A stretch of 7,283 nucleotides of DNA from the NCBI GenBank assembly GCA_030598425.1, contig JAUVPY010000115.1:1-7283 (forward strand), written 5' to 3'. Positions 1 to 6,622 of the stretch are shown one piece after another. Both the position numbers and the translations under genes were made by a program. Origin of the DNA: Anaerolineae bacterium (GTDB taxonomy: Bacteria > Chloroflexota > Anaerolineae > 4572-78 > NAK82). Position 1 is the first letter of the stretch; each line of letters starts with the position of its first letter. A model generated the notes under the pieces. That model had not been told where the DNA came from. It made no database searches and saw only the letters and a program-made list of their open reading frames with translations.

Positions 1-82
1 GACCACAACGCCGACATCGGTTTCGCAGCCGCACTGCGTACTTCCGTCTCTTTTCGCGCTCAATCATTGATTTTTTAGCCAC
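1..82 (-). CDS. rpsN: 30S ribosomal protein S14, zinc-binding type (5' part only)
   Basis: This is the start of S14, a small-subunit head protein that helps assemble the 3' domain of 16S rRNA. The window holds 27 codons, reading VAKKSMIEREKRRKYAVRLR and then NRCRRCG, and the gene runs off the left edge. Cys23 and Cys26 form the first half of the zinc ribbon (CxxC) typical of the short (about 61-residue) S14 type Z; the second Cys pair lies outside the window. The start is a GTG at 80-82, because AAGGAG at 88-93 sits five bases upstream and the product then begins in the usual AKKS manner. An in-frame ATG at codon 6 would remove that segment and lacks its own ribosome-binding site. The gene follows rplE after 87 nt, as in standard spc operons. 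Identity is confident; the zinc type rests on one visible Cys pair. Confidence 0.93.
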   Translation of the reverse strand, partial: MAKKSMIEREKRRKYAVRLRNRCRRCG

Positions 83-87
83 GGCTA

Positions 88-93
88 CTCCTT
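88..93 (-). promoter_or_regulatory. Shine-Dalgarno sequence deciding the rpsN GTG start
   Basis: AAGGAG on the minus strand lies five bases before the GTG at 80-82. It supports that start over the ATG five codons further in. Confidence 0.8.
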
Positions 94-169
94 GCCTTCT
101 ACCTAGTAGTTCTTGGTGCGAAACACATATCCGCAAAAACGCCGGGTCATCGTTCGCACCCAGGACAGC

Positions 170-721
170 CTAATTCCGTCTGAACGGCATCCCAAGCAAC
201 GCCAACAAGCGCCGCGCCTCATCGTCAGTCTGGGCGGTGGTGATAATGGTGATGCCCATTCCGCGGATCCTGTCAATCGAGTCGTAATCAATCTCAGGCC
301 ACACCAGTTGCTCGGTGAGACCGACGGCGTAGTTACCACGGCCATCGAAGCTATCAGGCGATACGCCGCGGAAGTCGCGCTGGCGCGCCAGCGCGACATT
401 CATCAGTCGGTCCAAAAAATCGAACATCCGGCTGCCACGGATTGTCACCTTGACACCAATAGGATTTCCCTCGCGCAACTTGTACGCGGCGATGGATTTC
501 TTGGCGCGAGTGATGATAGGTTTCTGGCCAGTGATCGTCATCAAGTCTCGTGAGATGGCATCCAACGCCTTGGCGTTTTGCAAGGCCTCGCCAGCACCCA
601 CGTTGACAACCATCTTTTGCAGGCGCGGAACCTGCATGGTGTTCTCATAGCCAAACTCTTCTATAAGAGCTGGCGCAACTTCTGTTCGGTAACGTTCTTT
701 TAGTCTGGGCACGTCAGACAT
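170..721 (-). CDS. rplE: 50S ribosomal protein L5
   Basis: L5 binds 5S rRNA in the central protuberance of the large subunit and contacts P-site tRNA. From the ATG at 719-721 the protein has 183 residues, close to the usual 179-187. Family landmarks are [16 protein letters not shown] near residues 31-46, [21 protein letters not shown] around 65-85, [11 protein letters not shown] around 124-134, and the C-terminal [24 protein letters not shown] at 745 would add eight residues overlapping the rplX stop, but the protein conventionally begins near [10 protein letters not shown], and a six-G run at 728-733 can act as ribosome-binding site for the ATG, so the shorter form is chosen. Oddity: the segment normally reading ALPRVRDFRG or ALPRIRDFRG here reads [10 protein letters not shown] (residues 110-119). 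Both changes lie within a perfect 24-bp palindrome at 374-397. The reading frame is intact. The gene follows rplX by 20 nt. Confidence 0.97.
   Translation of the reverse strand: MSDVPRLKERYRTEVAPALIEEFGYENTMQVPRLQKMVVNVGAGEALQNAKALDAISRDLMTITGQKPIITRAKKSIAAYKLREGNPIGVKVTIRGSRMFDFLDRLMNVALARQRDFRGVSPDSFDGRGNYAVGLTEQLVWPEIDYDSIDRIRGMGITIITTAQTDDEARRLLALLGMPFRRN
374..397. repeat. Perfect 24-bp palindrome inside rplE
   Basis: The sequence is GTCGCGCTGGCG followed directly by its exact reverse complement, with no mismatch or spacer. The next bases outward (A at 373 and A at 398) do not pair, so the palindrome ends there. It covers exactly eight L5 codons, Val109 to Asp116 (VALARQRD). In single-stranded DNA or mRNA it could fold into a GC-rich hairpin, losing a few central pairs to form the loop. 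No function is known to me. Confidence 0.95.
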
Positions 722-741
722 CTTTCGCCCCCCGAATTTGG

Positions 742-1101
742 TCAATCAATAGTCTCGCCACAACGCTTGCACATCCGCACCTTAATCCCGTCGGCATCGG
801 TGAAGCCCACCCGCGTCCATTCGTCGCAGTGGGAACAAACCAACGCCACCTTGGATATGGGAATAGGAGCTTCGAGTTCGATAATACCCGTTTGAGTGCG
901 GGTCTGGCTGATGGGCCGCTGATGCTTCTTGATAATGTTGCGCCCGCCGACGATCACCCGGTCCTTACTGGAATCACGCCCGACGCGGCCGCGTTTGCGA
1001 TCTACGTTCCAACCTCGCAACACGTCACGCACGGTGCCACGCAGACCGAGCTCATCGCCAGCGATAATCTCTACGGTATCGCCTCGCCTTATCTTCATCA
1101 T
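742..1101 (-). CDS. rplX: 50S ribosomal protein L24
   Basis: L24 is an early assembly initiator of the large subunit, binding the 5' end of 23S rRNA near the polypeptide exit. The 119-residue product begins [20 protein letters not shown], a KOW domain, and continues with [16 protein letters not shown] around 48-63. The C-terminal part has Cys89/Cys92 and Cys111/Cys114, a CxxC…CxxC arrangement suggesting a zinc-knuckle-like fold seen in some bacterial L24 proteins. It is longer than the common 100-106 residues because about 14 basic residues (roughly 30-43, [14 protein letters not shown]) sit between the first KOW strands and the RVIV strand. Two consecutive ATGs (1101 and 1098) are possible starts. 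AGGA at 1105-1108 and GAGGAG at 1111-1116 lie upstream, and the choice changes only one residue. It lies 23 nt after rplN. Confidence 0.96.
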   Translation of the reverse strand: MMKIRRGDTVEIIAGDELGLRGTVRDVLRGWNVDRKRGRVGRDSSKDRVIVGGRNIIKKHQRPISQTRTQTGIIELEAPIPISKVALVCSHCDEWTRVGFTDADGIKVRMCKRCGETID

Positions 1102-1124
1102 AATTCCTAACTCCTCGACATTGC

Positions 1125-1496
1125 TTACAACACTTCAGGGGCCAGCGAGACAATTTTCATAAAGCCCTTTTCGCGCAGCTCGCGTGCCACGGGTCCGAAG
1201 ATGCGGGTGCCTCTCGGATTCGTGGACGTCGTTTCAAGGATGACGGCGGCATTTTCGTCAAACCTGATGAGAGAGCCATCGCTGCGCCCATATTCCTTGG
1301 CTGTGCGGACGATCACGGCTCGAACGATATCACCCTTCTTCACAGACCCTTGGGGAGTGGCCTGCTTTACCGTAGCTACGATCACATCGCCCACTGACGC
1401 ATAACGCCGCGAGGAGCCACCCAGCACTCGAATGCATAAGATCTCTTTGGCACCCGTGTTGTCGGCCACCTTTAGCCGAGACTCTTGTTGAATCAT
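1125..1496 (-). CDS. rplN: 50S ribosomal protein L14
   Basis: L14 is a highly conserved large-subunit protein at the subunit interface, contributing to bridges with 16S rRNA. From the ATG at 1494-1496 the product is 123 residues, the family's standard length, beginning [18 protein letters not shown]. It contains the signature region [20 protein letters not shown], followed by [12 protein letters not shown] and a [15 protein letters not shown]-terminal segment. The frame is open further upstream, back into rpsQ. However, AGGAG at 1505-1509 lies eight bases before this ATG and only two before the alternative ATG at 1502, so the 1496 start is preferred. It lies 35 nt after rpsQ. Confidence 0.97.
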   Translation of the reverse strand: MIQQESRLKVADNTGAKEILCIRVLGGSSRRYASVGDVIVATVKQATPQGSVKKGDIVRAVIVRTAKEYGRSDGSLIRFDENAAVILETTSTNPRGTRIFGPVARELREKGFMKIVSLAPEVL

Positions 1497-1504
1497 CGCC
1501 ATAA

Positions 1505-1509
1505 CTCCT
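1505..1509 (-). promoter_or_regulatory. Shine-Dalgarno sequence deciding the rplN start
   Basis: AGGAG lies eight bases before the ATG at 1494-1496. The nearby ATG at 1500-1502 is only two bases away, too close for good initiation. Confidence 0.7.
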
Positions 1510-1531
1510 AGGTGAGATAACGGTTGGGCAG

Positions 1532-1789
1532 CTAAAGCTCGGCCCGCCTCACAATATCCGTCACTACCCACCGCTTTTCTTTGCTTATCGGGCGTGACTC
1601 AATCAAGCGCACCAGGTCGCCAACGCCGCACGTGTTTTCTTCATCGTGGGCCTTGTATCGCTTGTGGTGTCGGATCACTTTGCCGTAGAGCGGATGCCGG
1701 GTGAGACGTTCCACCCTGACGACCACTGTCTTGTCCATCTTGTCGCTGACCACCCGTCCGACCAGCACCTTGCGTTGTTCCCTTGCCAT
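1532..1789 (-). CDS. rpsQ: 30S ribosomal protein S17
   Basis: S17 is a primary 16S rRNA-binding protein of the small-subunit body with an OB fold. The 85-residue product is of normal family length and shows the expected [29 protein letters not shown] run near residues 11-39, then [32 protein letters not shown]. The ATG at 1787-1789 follows a GAGGG element nine bases upstream. It sits 50 nt after rpmC and 35 nt before rplN, the normal S10-operon position. Nothing unusual is seen. Confidence 0.97.
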   Translation of the reverse strand: MAREQRKVLVGRVVSDKMDKTVVVRVERLTRHPLYGKVIRHHKRYKAHDEENTCGVGDLVRLIESRPISKEKRWVVTDIVRRAEL

Positions 1790-1839
1790 GTCAATATACC
1801 CTCATATAGCCTCAGATCAATGTGCGAGGCTCCTCAGAT

Positions 1840-2061
1840 TCATCCTTCGCTCGTCGCGGCCTCGGCCCCAAGCTCACGCTCACGCTCGCCCACGATGGTC
1901 TTAAAGCGTGCGATGTCTCGCTTAAGCTCTGTGAGCCGGTTGAAATTCTCCAATTGCCCAATGGTGAACTGAGCGCGTAGGTTGAAGAATTCCTCTTCTA
2001 CATCACTTAGTCGAGCCTTGACTTCGTCGGTTGATAGGGTACGGATCTCCTGAGCATTCAC
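1840..2061 (-). CDS. rpmC: 50S ribosomal protein L29
   Basis: L29 is a small helical protein at the rim of the peptide exit tunnel, near the docking site of trigger factor and SRP. The 73-residue product begins (fM)NAQEIRTLSTDEVKARL and carries the typical EEEFFNLRAQFTIGQLENFNRL segment followed by a basic helix (KRDIARFKTIVGERE), consistent with two antiparallel helices. The C-terminal tail (ELGAEAATSEG) is slightly longer than in short L29 forms. The start codon is GTG at 2059-2061: the adjacent ATG is out of frame, and AGGAGG at 2070-2075 is correctly spaced. That Shine-Dalgarno lies inside the last codons of rplP, so translation of the two genes is probably coupled. Confidence 0.96.
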   Translation of the reverse strand: MNAQEIRTLSTDEVKARLSDVEEEFFNLRAQFTIGQLENFNRLTELKRDIARFKTIVGERERELGAEAATSEG

Positions 2062-2064
2062 GGG

Positions 2065-2493
2065 TTACCCCTCCTCATCACCACTAACAGTACGCGTCAC
2101 GAACTGAGTCTTGATGGGCAACTTGTGTGAGGCCAAGCGCAGCGCTTCGCGAGCCGCCTCTTCCGGCACACCAGCGATCTCAAGAACAATGCGCCCCGGC
2201 TTGACCACTGCAACCCAGTGATCCACATTTCCTTTACCGCTTCCCATACGCGTCTCGGCTGGCTTAACTGTCACCGGCTTGTCAGGAAAAACCCGGATCC
2301 AGAGCTTGCCACCGCGCTTCACATACCGGACGACAGCACGGCGAGCCGCTTCGATTTGTCGACTGGTCATCCAGCACGGCTCCAATGCCTGCAGACCATA
2401 TTCGCCGAAGGCGATTTGAGAGCCACGCCCTGCCTTGCCCTTCATGCGGCCGCGCATCTGCTTACGGTATTTTACACGCTTTGGCATCAACAT
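2065..2493 (-). CDS. rplP: 50S ribosomal protein L16
   Basis: L16 binds 23S rRNA near the A-site tRNA elbow and is needed for correct peptidyl-transferase centre architecture. From the ATG at 2491-2493 the product is 142 residues (family usually 136-144). It begins [20 protein letters not shown] and contains [30 protein letters not shown] split across residues 24-53, [28 protein letters not shown] around 61-88, and a normal [23 protein letters not shown]-terminal region. GGGAG lies nine bases upstream of the chosen ATG. The frame stays open 18 codons further upstream, but that extension has no family resemblance. It is preceded by an unusually long 113-nt spacer after rpsC and ends DEEG-stop over the rpmC Shine-Dalgarno. 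Confidence 0.97.
   Translation of the reverse strand: MLMPKRVKYRKQMRGRMKGKAGRGSQIAFGEYGLQALEPCWMTSRQIEAARRAVVRYVKRGGKLWIRVFPDKPVTVKPAETRMGSGKGNVDHWVAVVKPGRIVLEIAGVPEEAAREALRLASHKLPIKTQFVTRTVSGDEEG
2068..2076 (-). promoter_or_regulatory. Shine-Dalgarno of rpmC embedded in the rplP 3' end
   Basis: GAGGAGGGG on the minus strand encodes the final Glu-Glu-Gly of L16. It places AGGAGG eight bases before the rpmC GTG start. The overlap suggests translational coupling of L16 and L29. Confidence 0.8.
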
Positions 2494-2606
2494 AGTTATA
2501 ATCTCCCAGTTGCAGATGGCAGCAAGCCAACAGCTCAATACAGCCAATAATGCGGTCGAGTCAACACTTCACTTCAAATGTGCTAATTTCCAGATTCGCT
2601 GACTCG

Positions 2607-3272
2607 CTAATAGGCCGATGCTGCCTCTTCTTCAGTCTCAGGCAGAATCTCGCCTTTGTATATCCACACCTTGACACCGATGCGTCCAAACGTCGTGAGG
2701 GATTCGGCCTGGCCAAAGTCAATATCAGCACGCAGCGTGTGACGAGGTACACGTCCTTCGCGCTGGGTCTCGCGCCGGGCCATCTCGGATCCGGACAGTC
2801 GACCGCCGCAGGCGATCATGATACCCTCAGCCCCAGCCCTCATTGCACGGCGAATGGATTGTTTCATGGCACGCTTGTGCGAAATGCGCCGCTCAAGCTG
2901 TTGGGCGATGCTCTCGGCCACCAAGTACGCATCCAGATCTGGGTTTTCTATTTCCTGGACGTCTACGTGGACCTTTTTTTCGGTCAACTCTTCCAGTTTT
3001 CGGCGCAGCGCATTCACATTCGCGCCTTTGCGGCCAATAATGATACCTGGCTTGGCCGTCCAAATTCGGATCGTCACCTGCTTGGCTGCCGGCAGACGCT
3101 CGATCTCCACTGAGGAAACACTGGCTCGCTCGTTCTCTTGACGTATCAAGTCGCGAACAGCCAAGTCCTCAACTAAAAGATCGGCATACGTATCGCCTTC
3201 GGCATACCAGCGCGTCTTATGATCTTTGACGATGCCCAGTCGAAATCCGACGGGATGTACTTTACGCCCCAA
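2607..3272 (-). CDS. rpsC: 30S ribosomal protein S3
   Basis: S3 sits at the mRNA entry pore of the small subunit and takes part in unwinding mRNA. The 221-residue product is of normal bacterial length. It begins [20 protein letters not shown], then has a type-2 KH domain with the GxxG loop at residues 80-83 (GRKG). The C-terminal domain includes [12 protein letters not shown]; Lys132, Arg133 and Lys136 correspond by my alignment to the basic residues implicated in the E. coli mRNA helicase activity. [17 protein letters not shown] follows. The start codon is TTG at 3270-3272: it restores the conserved MGRKVHP N-terminus, and a perfect AGGAGG lies six bases before it. It follows rplV by 16 nt and is followed by a 113-nt spacer. 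The acidic C-terminal tail ([10 protein letters not shown]) is ordinary. Confidence 0.97.
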   Translation of the reverse strand: MGRKVHPVGFRLGIVKDHKTRWYAEGDTYADLLVEDLAVRDLIRQENERASVSSVEIERLPAAKQVTIRIWTAKPGIIIGRKGANVNALRRKLEELTEKKVHVDVQEIENPDLDAYLVAESIAQQLERRISHKRAMKQSIRRAMRAGAEGIMIACGGRLSGSEMARRETQREGRVPRHTLRADIDFGQAESLTTFGRIGVKVWIYKGEILPETEEEAASAY

Positions 3273-3278
3273 GGCAAA

Positions 3279-3284
3279 CCTCCT
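3279..3284 (-). promoter_or_regulatory. Strong Shine-Dalgarno for the rpsC TTG start
   Basis: A perfect AGGAGG lies six bases before TTG at 3270-3272. It may compensate for the weak initiator codon. Confidence 0.85.
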
Positions 3285-3288
3285 AAGC

Positions 3289-3642
3289 CTACTCTTCCTC
3301 TACTACTTCTTCCAAGACTACCCTGATATGTGATGTACGCCTGTGGATCGGCTTGAAGCGCCCTCGTGCACCGAAACGCCGCCAGGGACGCATTGGCCCT
3401 GAATTAGCGAAGATCTCAGCGATGACCAGATCCTCTCTGGAGAGGCCGAAATTCTCTTCCGCGTTGGCAACGGCACTTTGGATGGTCTTGGCAACGGGCC
3501 TGGCCGCTGCTTGCGGCATCAGGCGCAAGACCTCCAATGCCTCTTCTGCATGCATACCACGCACGACATTCACCACCCGCCGCGCCTTGATGGCTGAGCC
3601 GGGAATGTATTTACTCTCTGCGTGCACCTGAAAACCGGCCAT
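3289..3642 (-). CDS. rplV: 50S ribosomal protein L22
   Basis: L22 contacts all domains of 23S rRNA, and its extended beta-hairpin lines the nascent-peptide tunnel at the constriction. The 117-residue product shows the expected [29 protein letters not shown] helix-rich N-terminal half. The hairpin region [25 protein letters not shown] lies near residues 82-106, and [10 protein letters not shown] follows at the end. Changes in this hairpin affect macrolide response in other bacteria; no deletion is evident here. The ATG at 3640-3642 lies six bases after the rpsS stop. Its ribosome-binding signal is either AGGAGG inside the last S19 codons or the G5 run just before the start. Confidence 0.97.
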   Translation of the reverse strand: MAGFQVHAESKYIPGSAIKARRVVNVVRGMHAEEALEVLRLMPQAAARPVAKTIQSAVANAEENFGLSREDLVIAEIFANSGPMRPWRRFGARGRFKPIHRRTSHIRVVLEEVVEEE

Positions 3643-3648
3643 GTCCCC

Positions 3649-3936
3649 CTAGTCCCTCCTAGCCTTGCTGCTTCTTTCCCTATGAATGTGTCCACGGAAG
3701 AAGCGGGTAGGGGCAAACTCACCCAGCTTGTGGTTGACCATACTCTCCTGGATGTAAATCGGCACATGTTGGCGACCGTTGTGCACCGCAATCGTATGGC
3801 CGACCATCTCCGGCGAGATGGTGGAAGATCGGGCCCAAGTCCTGACCACACGCTTGTCGCCCGAGGCGTTCATAGCCTGAATCTTCTTCAGCAATTTAGG
3901 ATCTACCCACGGGCCTTTCTTGACCGATCGAGTCAT
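3649..3936 (-). CDS. rpsS: 30S ribosomal protein S19
   Basis: S19 lies in the head of the small subunit, binds 16S rRNA with S13 and approaches the A-site tRNA. The 95-residue product has normal length and a typical beginning ([19 protein letters not shown]), then [26 protein letters not shown] around 37-62 and [19 protein letters not shown] near the end. Many homologues have TRTFRGH where this protein has TRFFRGH, a mild difference. The ATG at 3934-3936 has a perfect AGGAGG eight bases upstream (3945-3950). The gene sits 40 nt after rplB and 6 nt before rplV. Confidence 0.97.
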   Translation of the reverse strand: MTRSVKKGPWVDPKLLKKIQAMNASGDKRVVRTWARSSTISPEMVGHTIAVHNGRQHVPIYIQESMVNHKLGEFAPTRFFRGHIHRERSSKARRD

Positions 3937-3976
3937 CGCTGGTACCTCCTCAACCTTTTCGCCAGCACATCATATC

Positions 3977-4813
3977 CTAACGTCGCTTCTTAGCTCGTCT
4001 ACGTACAATATACTTGTCGGTCAGCGTTGACCGCCTTGTCCTATAACCCAAGGTCGGCTTGCCCCACGGCGTCTTTGGACCTGGCATCCCGATTGGCGAT
4101 CGTCCCTCACCGCCGCCGTGTGGGTGAGAGGCCGGGTCCATCGCCGAGCCGCGCACCGAGGGACGGCGGCCCTGCCAACGCTTGCGACCTGCCTTACCCA
4201 GCGAGATGTTGCCGTGTTCCACGTTACCCACCTGCCCAACGGTCGCCAGGCAGTTTTGGCTAATCAATCGTACTTCACCGCTAGGCAGGCGAACCTGGGC
4301 ATAGGGGCCTTCCTTGGCCATTAACTGAGCCGAGGTGCCGGCCGACCGGACCAACTGCCCACCCCGGCCTGGTTGCAGTTCGATGTTGTGAATCAGGGTG
4401 CCTAACGGGATACGATGGATGGGCATTGCATTCCCAACCCTAATCTCTGAAACAGGCCCTGAAGTAACCACATCATCCACCATCAGCCCCATAGGAGCGA
4501 TGATGTAGCGCTTTTCGCCGTCGGCGTACACTAACAGGGCAATCCGTGCCGATCGGTTAGGGTCGTATTCAATTGAAGCCACCCGAGCCGGCACATCGAA
4601 CTTATTTCGTTTGAAATCTATCACCCGGTAACGACGCTTGTGGCCGCCACCGCGTCGTCGTACCGTGATCTTGCCCCGAAAGTTGCGCCCGGCTCTCTTC
4701 TTGAGCGGCTTCAGCAGGCTCCTTTCGGGAGTTGTCTGCGTAATCTCTTCAAAAGTCGAAACCGTCATCCCTCGCCGGCCGGGCGAAGTCGGTTTGTAGC
4801 TCTTAATAGGCAT
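3977..4813 (-). CDS. rplB: 50S ribosomal protein L2
   Basis: L2 is one of the most conserved large-subunit proteins. It is needed for subunit association and supports the peptidyl-transferase centre. The 278-residue product matches the family length (273-279). It opens [20 protein letters not shown], has the [21 protein letters not shown] core around 149-169, then [21 protein letters not shown]. The signature [32 protein letters not shown] lies near 229-260, including the conserved HPHGGG motif at 230-235. The basic C-terminus ([11 protein letters not shown]) is usual. The ATG at 4811-4813 follows a GAGAGG element five bases upstream. It lies 56 nt after rplW. Confidence 0.98.
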   Translation of the reverse strand: MPIKSYKPTSPGRRGMTVSTFEEITQTTPERSLLKPLKKRAGRNFRGKITVRRRGGGHKRRYRVIDFKRNKFDVPARVASIEYDPNRSARIALLVYADGEKRYIIAPMGLMVDDVVTSGPVSEIRVGNAMPIHRIPLGTLIHNIELQPGRGGQLVRSAGTSAQLMAKEGPYAQVRLPSGEVRLISQNCLATVGQVGNVEHGNISLGKAGRKRWQGRRPSVRGSAMDPASHPHGGGEGRSPIGMPGPKTPWGKPTLGYRTRRSTLTDKYIVRRRAKKRR

Positions 4814-4869
4814 AATGGCCTCTCCGCTTCTCGCCTATCCTGACGGCAGTATTATCCCAACGCTCCAAA

Positions 4870-5166
4870 CTACACGCCTTCGAATAACTCTATTCGTTGA
4901 TCTGGCGCGATAGTGACAATAGCTTTCTTCCACGCAGGGCTTCGCTTTACGCGCTTTCGCCCCCAGCGGCCAAACTTGGGAGACATATTAATCACACGCA
5001 CTCCCACCACGTCTACGCTGAAGATGTGCTCCACCGCTTCCCGAATCTGGATCTTGTTTGCACCACGGTCCACTTCAAAAGTGTACTGACTGTACTCGGT
5101 CGCGACGTTGCTTTTCTCGGTGATTATGGGGCGTTTTATCACCTGATACGGACTCATCTCTCCCAT
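4870..5166 (-). CDS. rplW: 50S ribosomal protein L23
   Basis: L23 binds 23S rRNA at the exit-tunnel rim and is the docking site for trigger factor and SRP. The 98-residue product has the family signatures VIKRPIITEKS near residues 9-19 and YTFEVDRGANKIQIREAVEHIFSVDVVGVRVINM at 28-61, followed by a basic loop (KFGRWGRKRVKRSPAWKKAIVTI). The start at 5166 is preferred to the ATG three codons later. A GAGGTGAG element spans the rplD stop and is well spaced for 5166, while only a GGGAGAG directly abutting the second ATG would serve the shorter form. The gene begins 8 nt after rplD, indicating translational coupling. Confidence 0.96.
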   Translation of the reverse strand: MGEMSPYQVIKRPIITEKSNVATEYSQYTFEVDRGANKIQIREAVEHIFSVDVVGVRVINMSPKFGRWGRKRVKRSPAWKKAIVTIAPDQRIELFEGV

Positions 5167-5174
5167 AGCTCACC

Positions 5175-5795
5175 TCATCCCAAAATCTCTTCCACCACTG
5201 CCAATGCATCGGTGGGAATAATCACATAATCATACTTGAGCAAATCCCGTACGTTCAGATAGTTCGCTCTCAAGGTTTTCACGTCGGACAAATTGGTGGC
5301 TGACCGCTCGATGTTCTCATTTCGCTCGGGCAACAGAATGATGGCGCTGGTATCAACATTCAGATTTCGCAACGTGTCAAGCATGGCACGGGTTTTCGGC
5401 GCTTCAAAATCAATGGCGTCCAGCACAATGATGTGTTCTTCAGCGGCCTTCGTCGACAGCGCTGAACGCAAGGCAAGCCGTCGCATTTTGCGCGGCATCT
5501 TCTTGGTGTATTGGCGGGGCCTGGGGCCGTGCGCCACGCCACCACCTACGAAGATAGGCGCGTTGCGACTGCCGTGACGGGCACGACCAGTTCCTTTTTG
5601 GCGGTACCACTTTGACTTGGTACGCACCACTTCGCTCCGCGATTTGGTCTTGTGTGTCCCCAAGCGCCGATTGGCCAGTTGCCGCACCAGGGCCTGGTGC
5701 ATTACCGACTCATTTGGCTCAATGCCAAAGATATCGTCACGCAGATCTACCTCGCCAACTGCTTCACCTGCGGTGTTCTTAACTTCTATCTGCAT
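5175..5795 (-). CDS. rplD: 50S ribosomal protein L4
   Basis: L4 is a large-subunit assembly protein whose long loop reaches the nascent-peptide tunnel. In E. coli it also represses its own S10 operon. The 206-residue product has a conventional N-terminal region, then LANRRLGTHKTKSRSEV near 40-56. The tunnel-loop signature YRQKGTGRARHGSRNAPIFVGGGVAHGP spans 64-91, followed by KKMPRKMRRLALRSALSTKA. The C-terminal Rossmann-like half ends VIIPTDALAVVEEILG. The ATG at 5793-5795 starts three bases after the rplC stop, with a modest GGGGA upstream, so coupled translation is likely. No E. coli-type L4 regulatory leader could be recognised upstream of rpsJ. Confidence 0.97.
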   Translation of the reverse strand: MQIEVKNTAGEAVGEVDLRDDIFGIEPNESVMHQALVRQLANRRLGTHKTKSRSEVVRTKSKWYRQKGTGRARHGSRNAPIFVGGGVAHGPRPRQYTKKMPRKMRRLALRSALSTKAAEEHIIVLDAIDFEAPKTRAMLDTLRNLNVDTSAIILLPERNENIERSATNLSDVKTLRANYLNVRDLLKYDYVIIPTDALAVVEEILG

Positions 5796-5798
5796 GGC

Positions 5799-6449
5799 TT
5801 ATCCCCGCATCTTCGAAACTGTGGTTTTGCGAGCCCCGCGGATGATAAGAAGCCCACCACGCGCGCCTGGCACTGCCCCTTTCACCGCAAGCAGATGCCG
5901 CTCCGGGTCCACCAATACCACTTCAAGACTATGAACCGTGACTCGCTCGCCGCCCATTCGGCCCGGCATACGCTTCCCCTTAAACACACGTCCAGGCGTA
6001 GAGCCAGAGCTAATCGCACCTGGCGCTCGCAAGCGGTCAGACTGACCATGCGTTTTGGGGCCACCCCCAAAGCCGTGGCGCTTTACAACGCCAGCAAACC
6101 CACGTCCCTTGGAGGTGCCAGACACATCTACCTGATCACCCGTTTCGAAGAGGCTGACGTCGAGTTTCTGCCCTTCGCTCAGGTCATCGTGTTCATTCAC
6201 TCTAAATTCGCGCAAGTGACGCAAGGGCGGAATGTCGTTCTTGGCCAAATGACCAAGCTGCGGCTTGTTAGCACGACTAGGCCTGATCTCCTCAAAGCCA
6301 AGCTGCACCGCAATGTAGCCATCGCGCTCAAGCGTTTTTTTCTGTGTCACATAACATGGTCCAGCTTCGATGACCGTCACCGGGACGACCTCACCCTGAT
6401 CATCGAAGATTTGGGTCATGCCAAGTTTCTTTCCAAGAAGTCCGTTCAT
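5799..6449 (-). CDS. rplC: 50S ribosomal protein L3
   Basis: L3 is an assembly-initiating large-subunit protein whose finger-like extension reaches the peptidyl-transferase centre. The 216-residue product begins [20 protein letters not shown] and carries [35 protein letters not shown] around 111-145. [21 protein letters not shown] (151-171) and a normal C-terminal domain ending [13 protein letters not shown] follow. The [13 protein letters not shown] loop resembles Chloroflexota-type L3 rather than the E. coli form. The ATG at 6447-6449 has only a weak AAAGAG-like ribosome-binding site. An in-frame TGA ten codons upstream excludes a long extension. It is preceded by a 173-nt spacer, the longest in the window. 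Confidence 0.97.
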   Translation of the reverse strand: MNGLLGKKLGMTQIFDDQGEVVPVTVIEAGPCYVTQKKTLERDGYIAVQLGFEEIRPSRANKPQLGHLAKNDIPPLRHLREFRVNEHDDLSEGQKLDVSLFETGDQVDVSGTSKGRGFAGVVKRHGFGGGPKTHGQSDRLRAPGAISSGSTPGRVFKGKRMPGRMGGERVTVHSLEVVLVDPERHLLAVKGAVPGARGGLLIIRGARKTTVSKMRG

Positions 6450-6622
6450 TGTCTCTTTGAGAGTAGGGACTGTCAGTCAAGAGGACTGCATCATCCCCAA
6501 CATCCCATTCCACCCTTTCTCAGACTCAAGGATTGGCTATCGGGGAATCAGGAACAAGCTAATGGCCGAAAATGAACACGTAACCGGCAATCCTAATTCC
6601 TAATCACCAGATCCTATGACTC
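6450..6622 (-). other. 173-nt noncoding spacer between rpsJ and rplC
   Basis: This stretch separates two genes that are usually almost adjacent. It contains the ATTAGGA tandem repeat near its upstream end. Near 6468-6478 there is a short plus-strand palindrome, GACTGTCAGTC. I found no credible promoter pair, terminator with a T tract, tRNA or conserved small gene in it. Confidence 0.6.
6591..6604. repeat. Tandem heptamer in the rpsJ-rplC spacer
   Basis: Two exact head-to-tail copies of ATTAGGA (minus strand) lie just after the rpsJ stop. This is a short simple repeat in noncoding DNA. Similar AT-rich short tandem tracts are, to my memory, common between genes in some Chloroflexota, but this was not tested. 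Confidence 0.8.

Noticed and set aside
83..169. Possible small gene or RNA in the rplE-rpsN spacer
   Set aside because: No open frame with a start and ribosome-binding site confined to it, and no cloverleaf or terminator-like hairpin was seen.
722..745. N-terminal extension of L5 from a TTG overlapping the rplX stop
   Set aside because: The added residues TKFGGRK are not typical of L5, and a better ATG lies at 719-721 behind a G-rich site.
2155..2320. Short GC-rich near-palindromes within the rplP coding region
   Set aside because: Arms of about six bases in GC-rich coding sequence are expected by chance.
2494..2547. N-terminal extension of L16 by 18 residues
   Set aside because: The extension has no family resemblance, and a GGGAG site places the start at 2493 with the conserved PKRVKYRK beginning.
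2550..3113. A 187-codon open frame on the plus strand
   Set aside because: It is antisense to rpsC with no family resemblance and no credible ribosome-binding context.
6400..6513. A 37-codon minus-strand frame starting GTG in the rpsJ-rplC spacer and running out of frame into rplC
   Set aside because: AAAGG directly abuts the GTG, leaving no proper spacing, the composition is unremarkable and most of the frame overlaps known coding sequence. It is probably chance.
5652..6575. A 307-codon open frame on the plus strand
   Set aside because: It lies antisense to rplC and rplD, which are unmistakable, and its translation has no recognisable family features. It is a shadow of codon bias.
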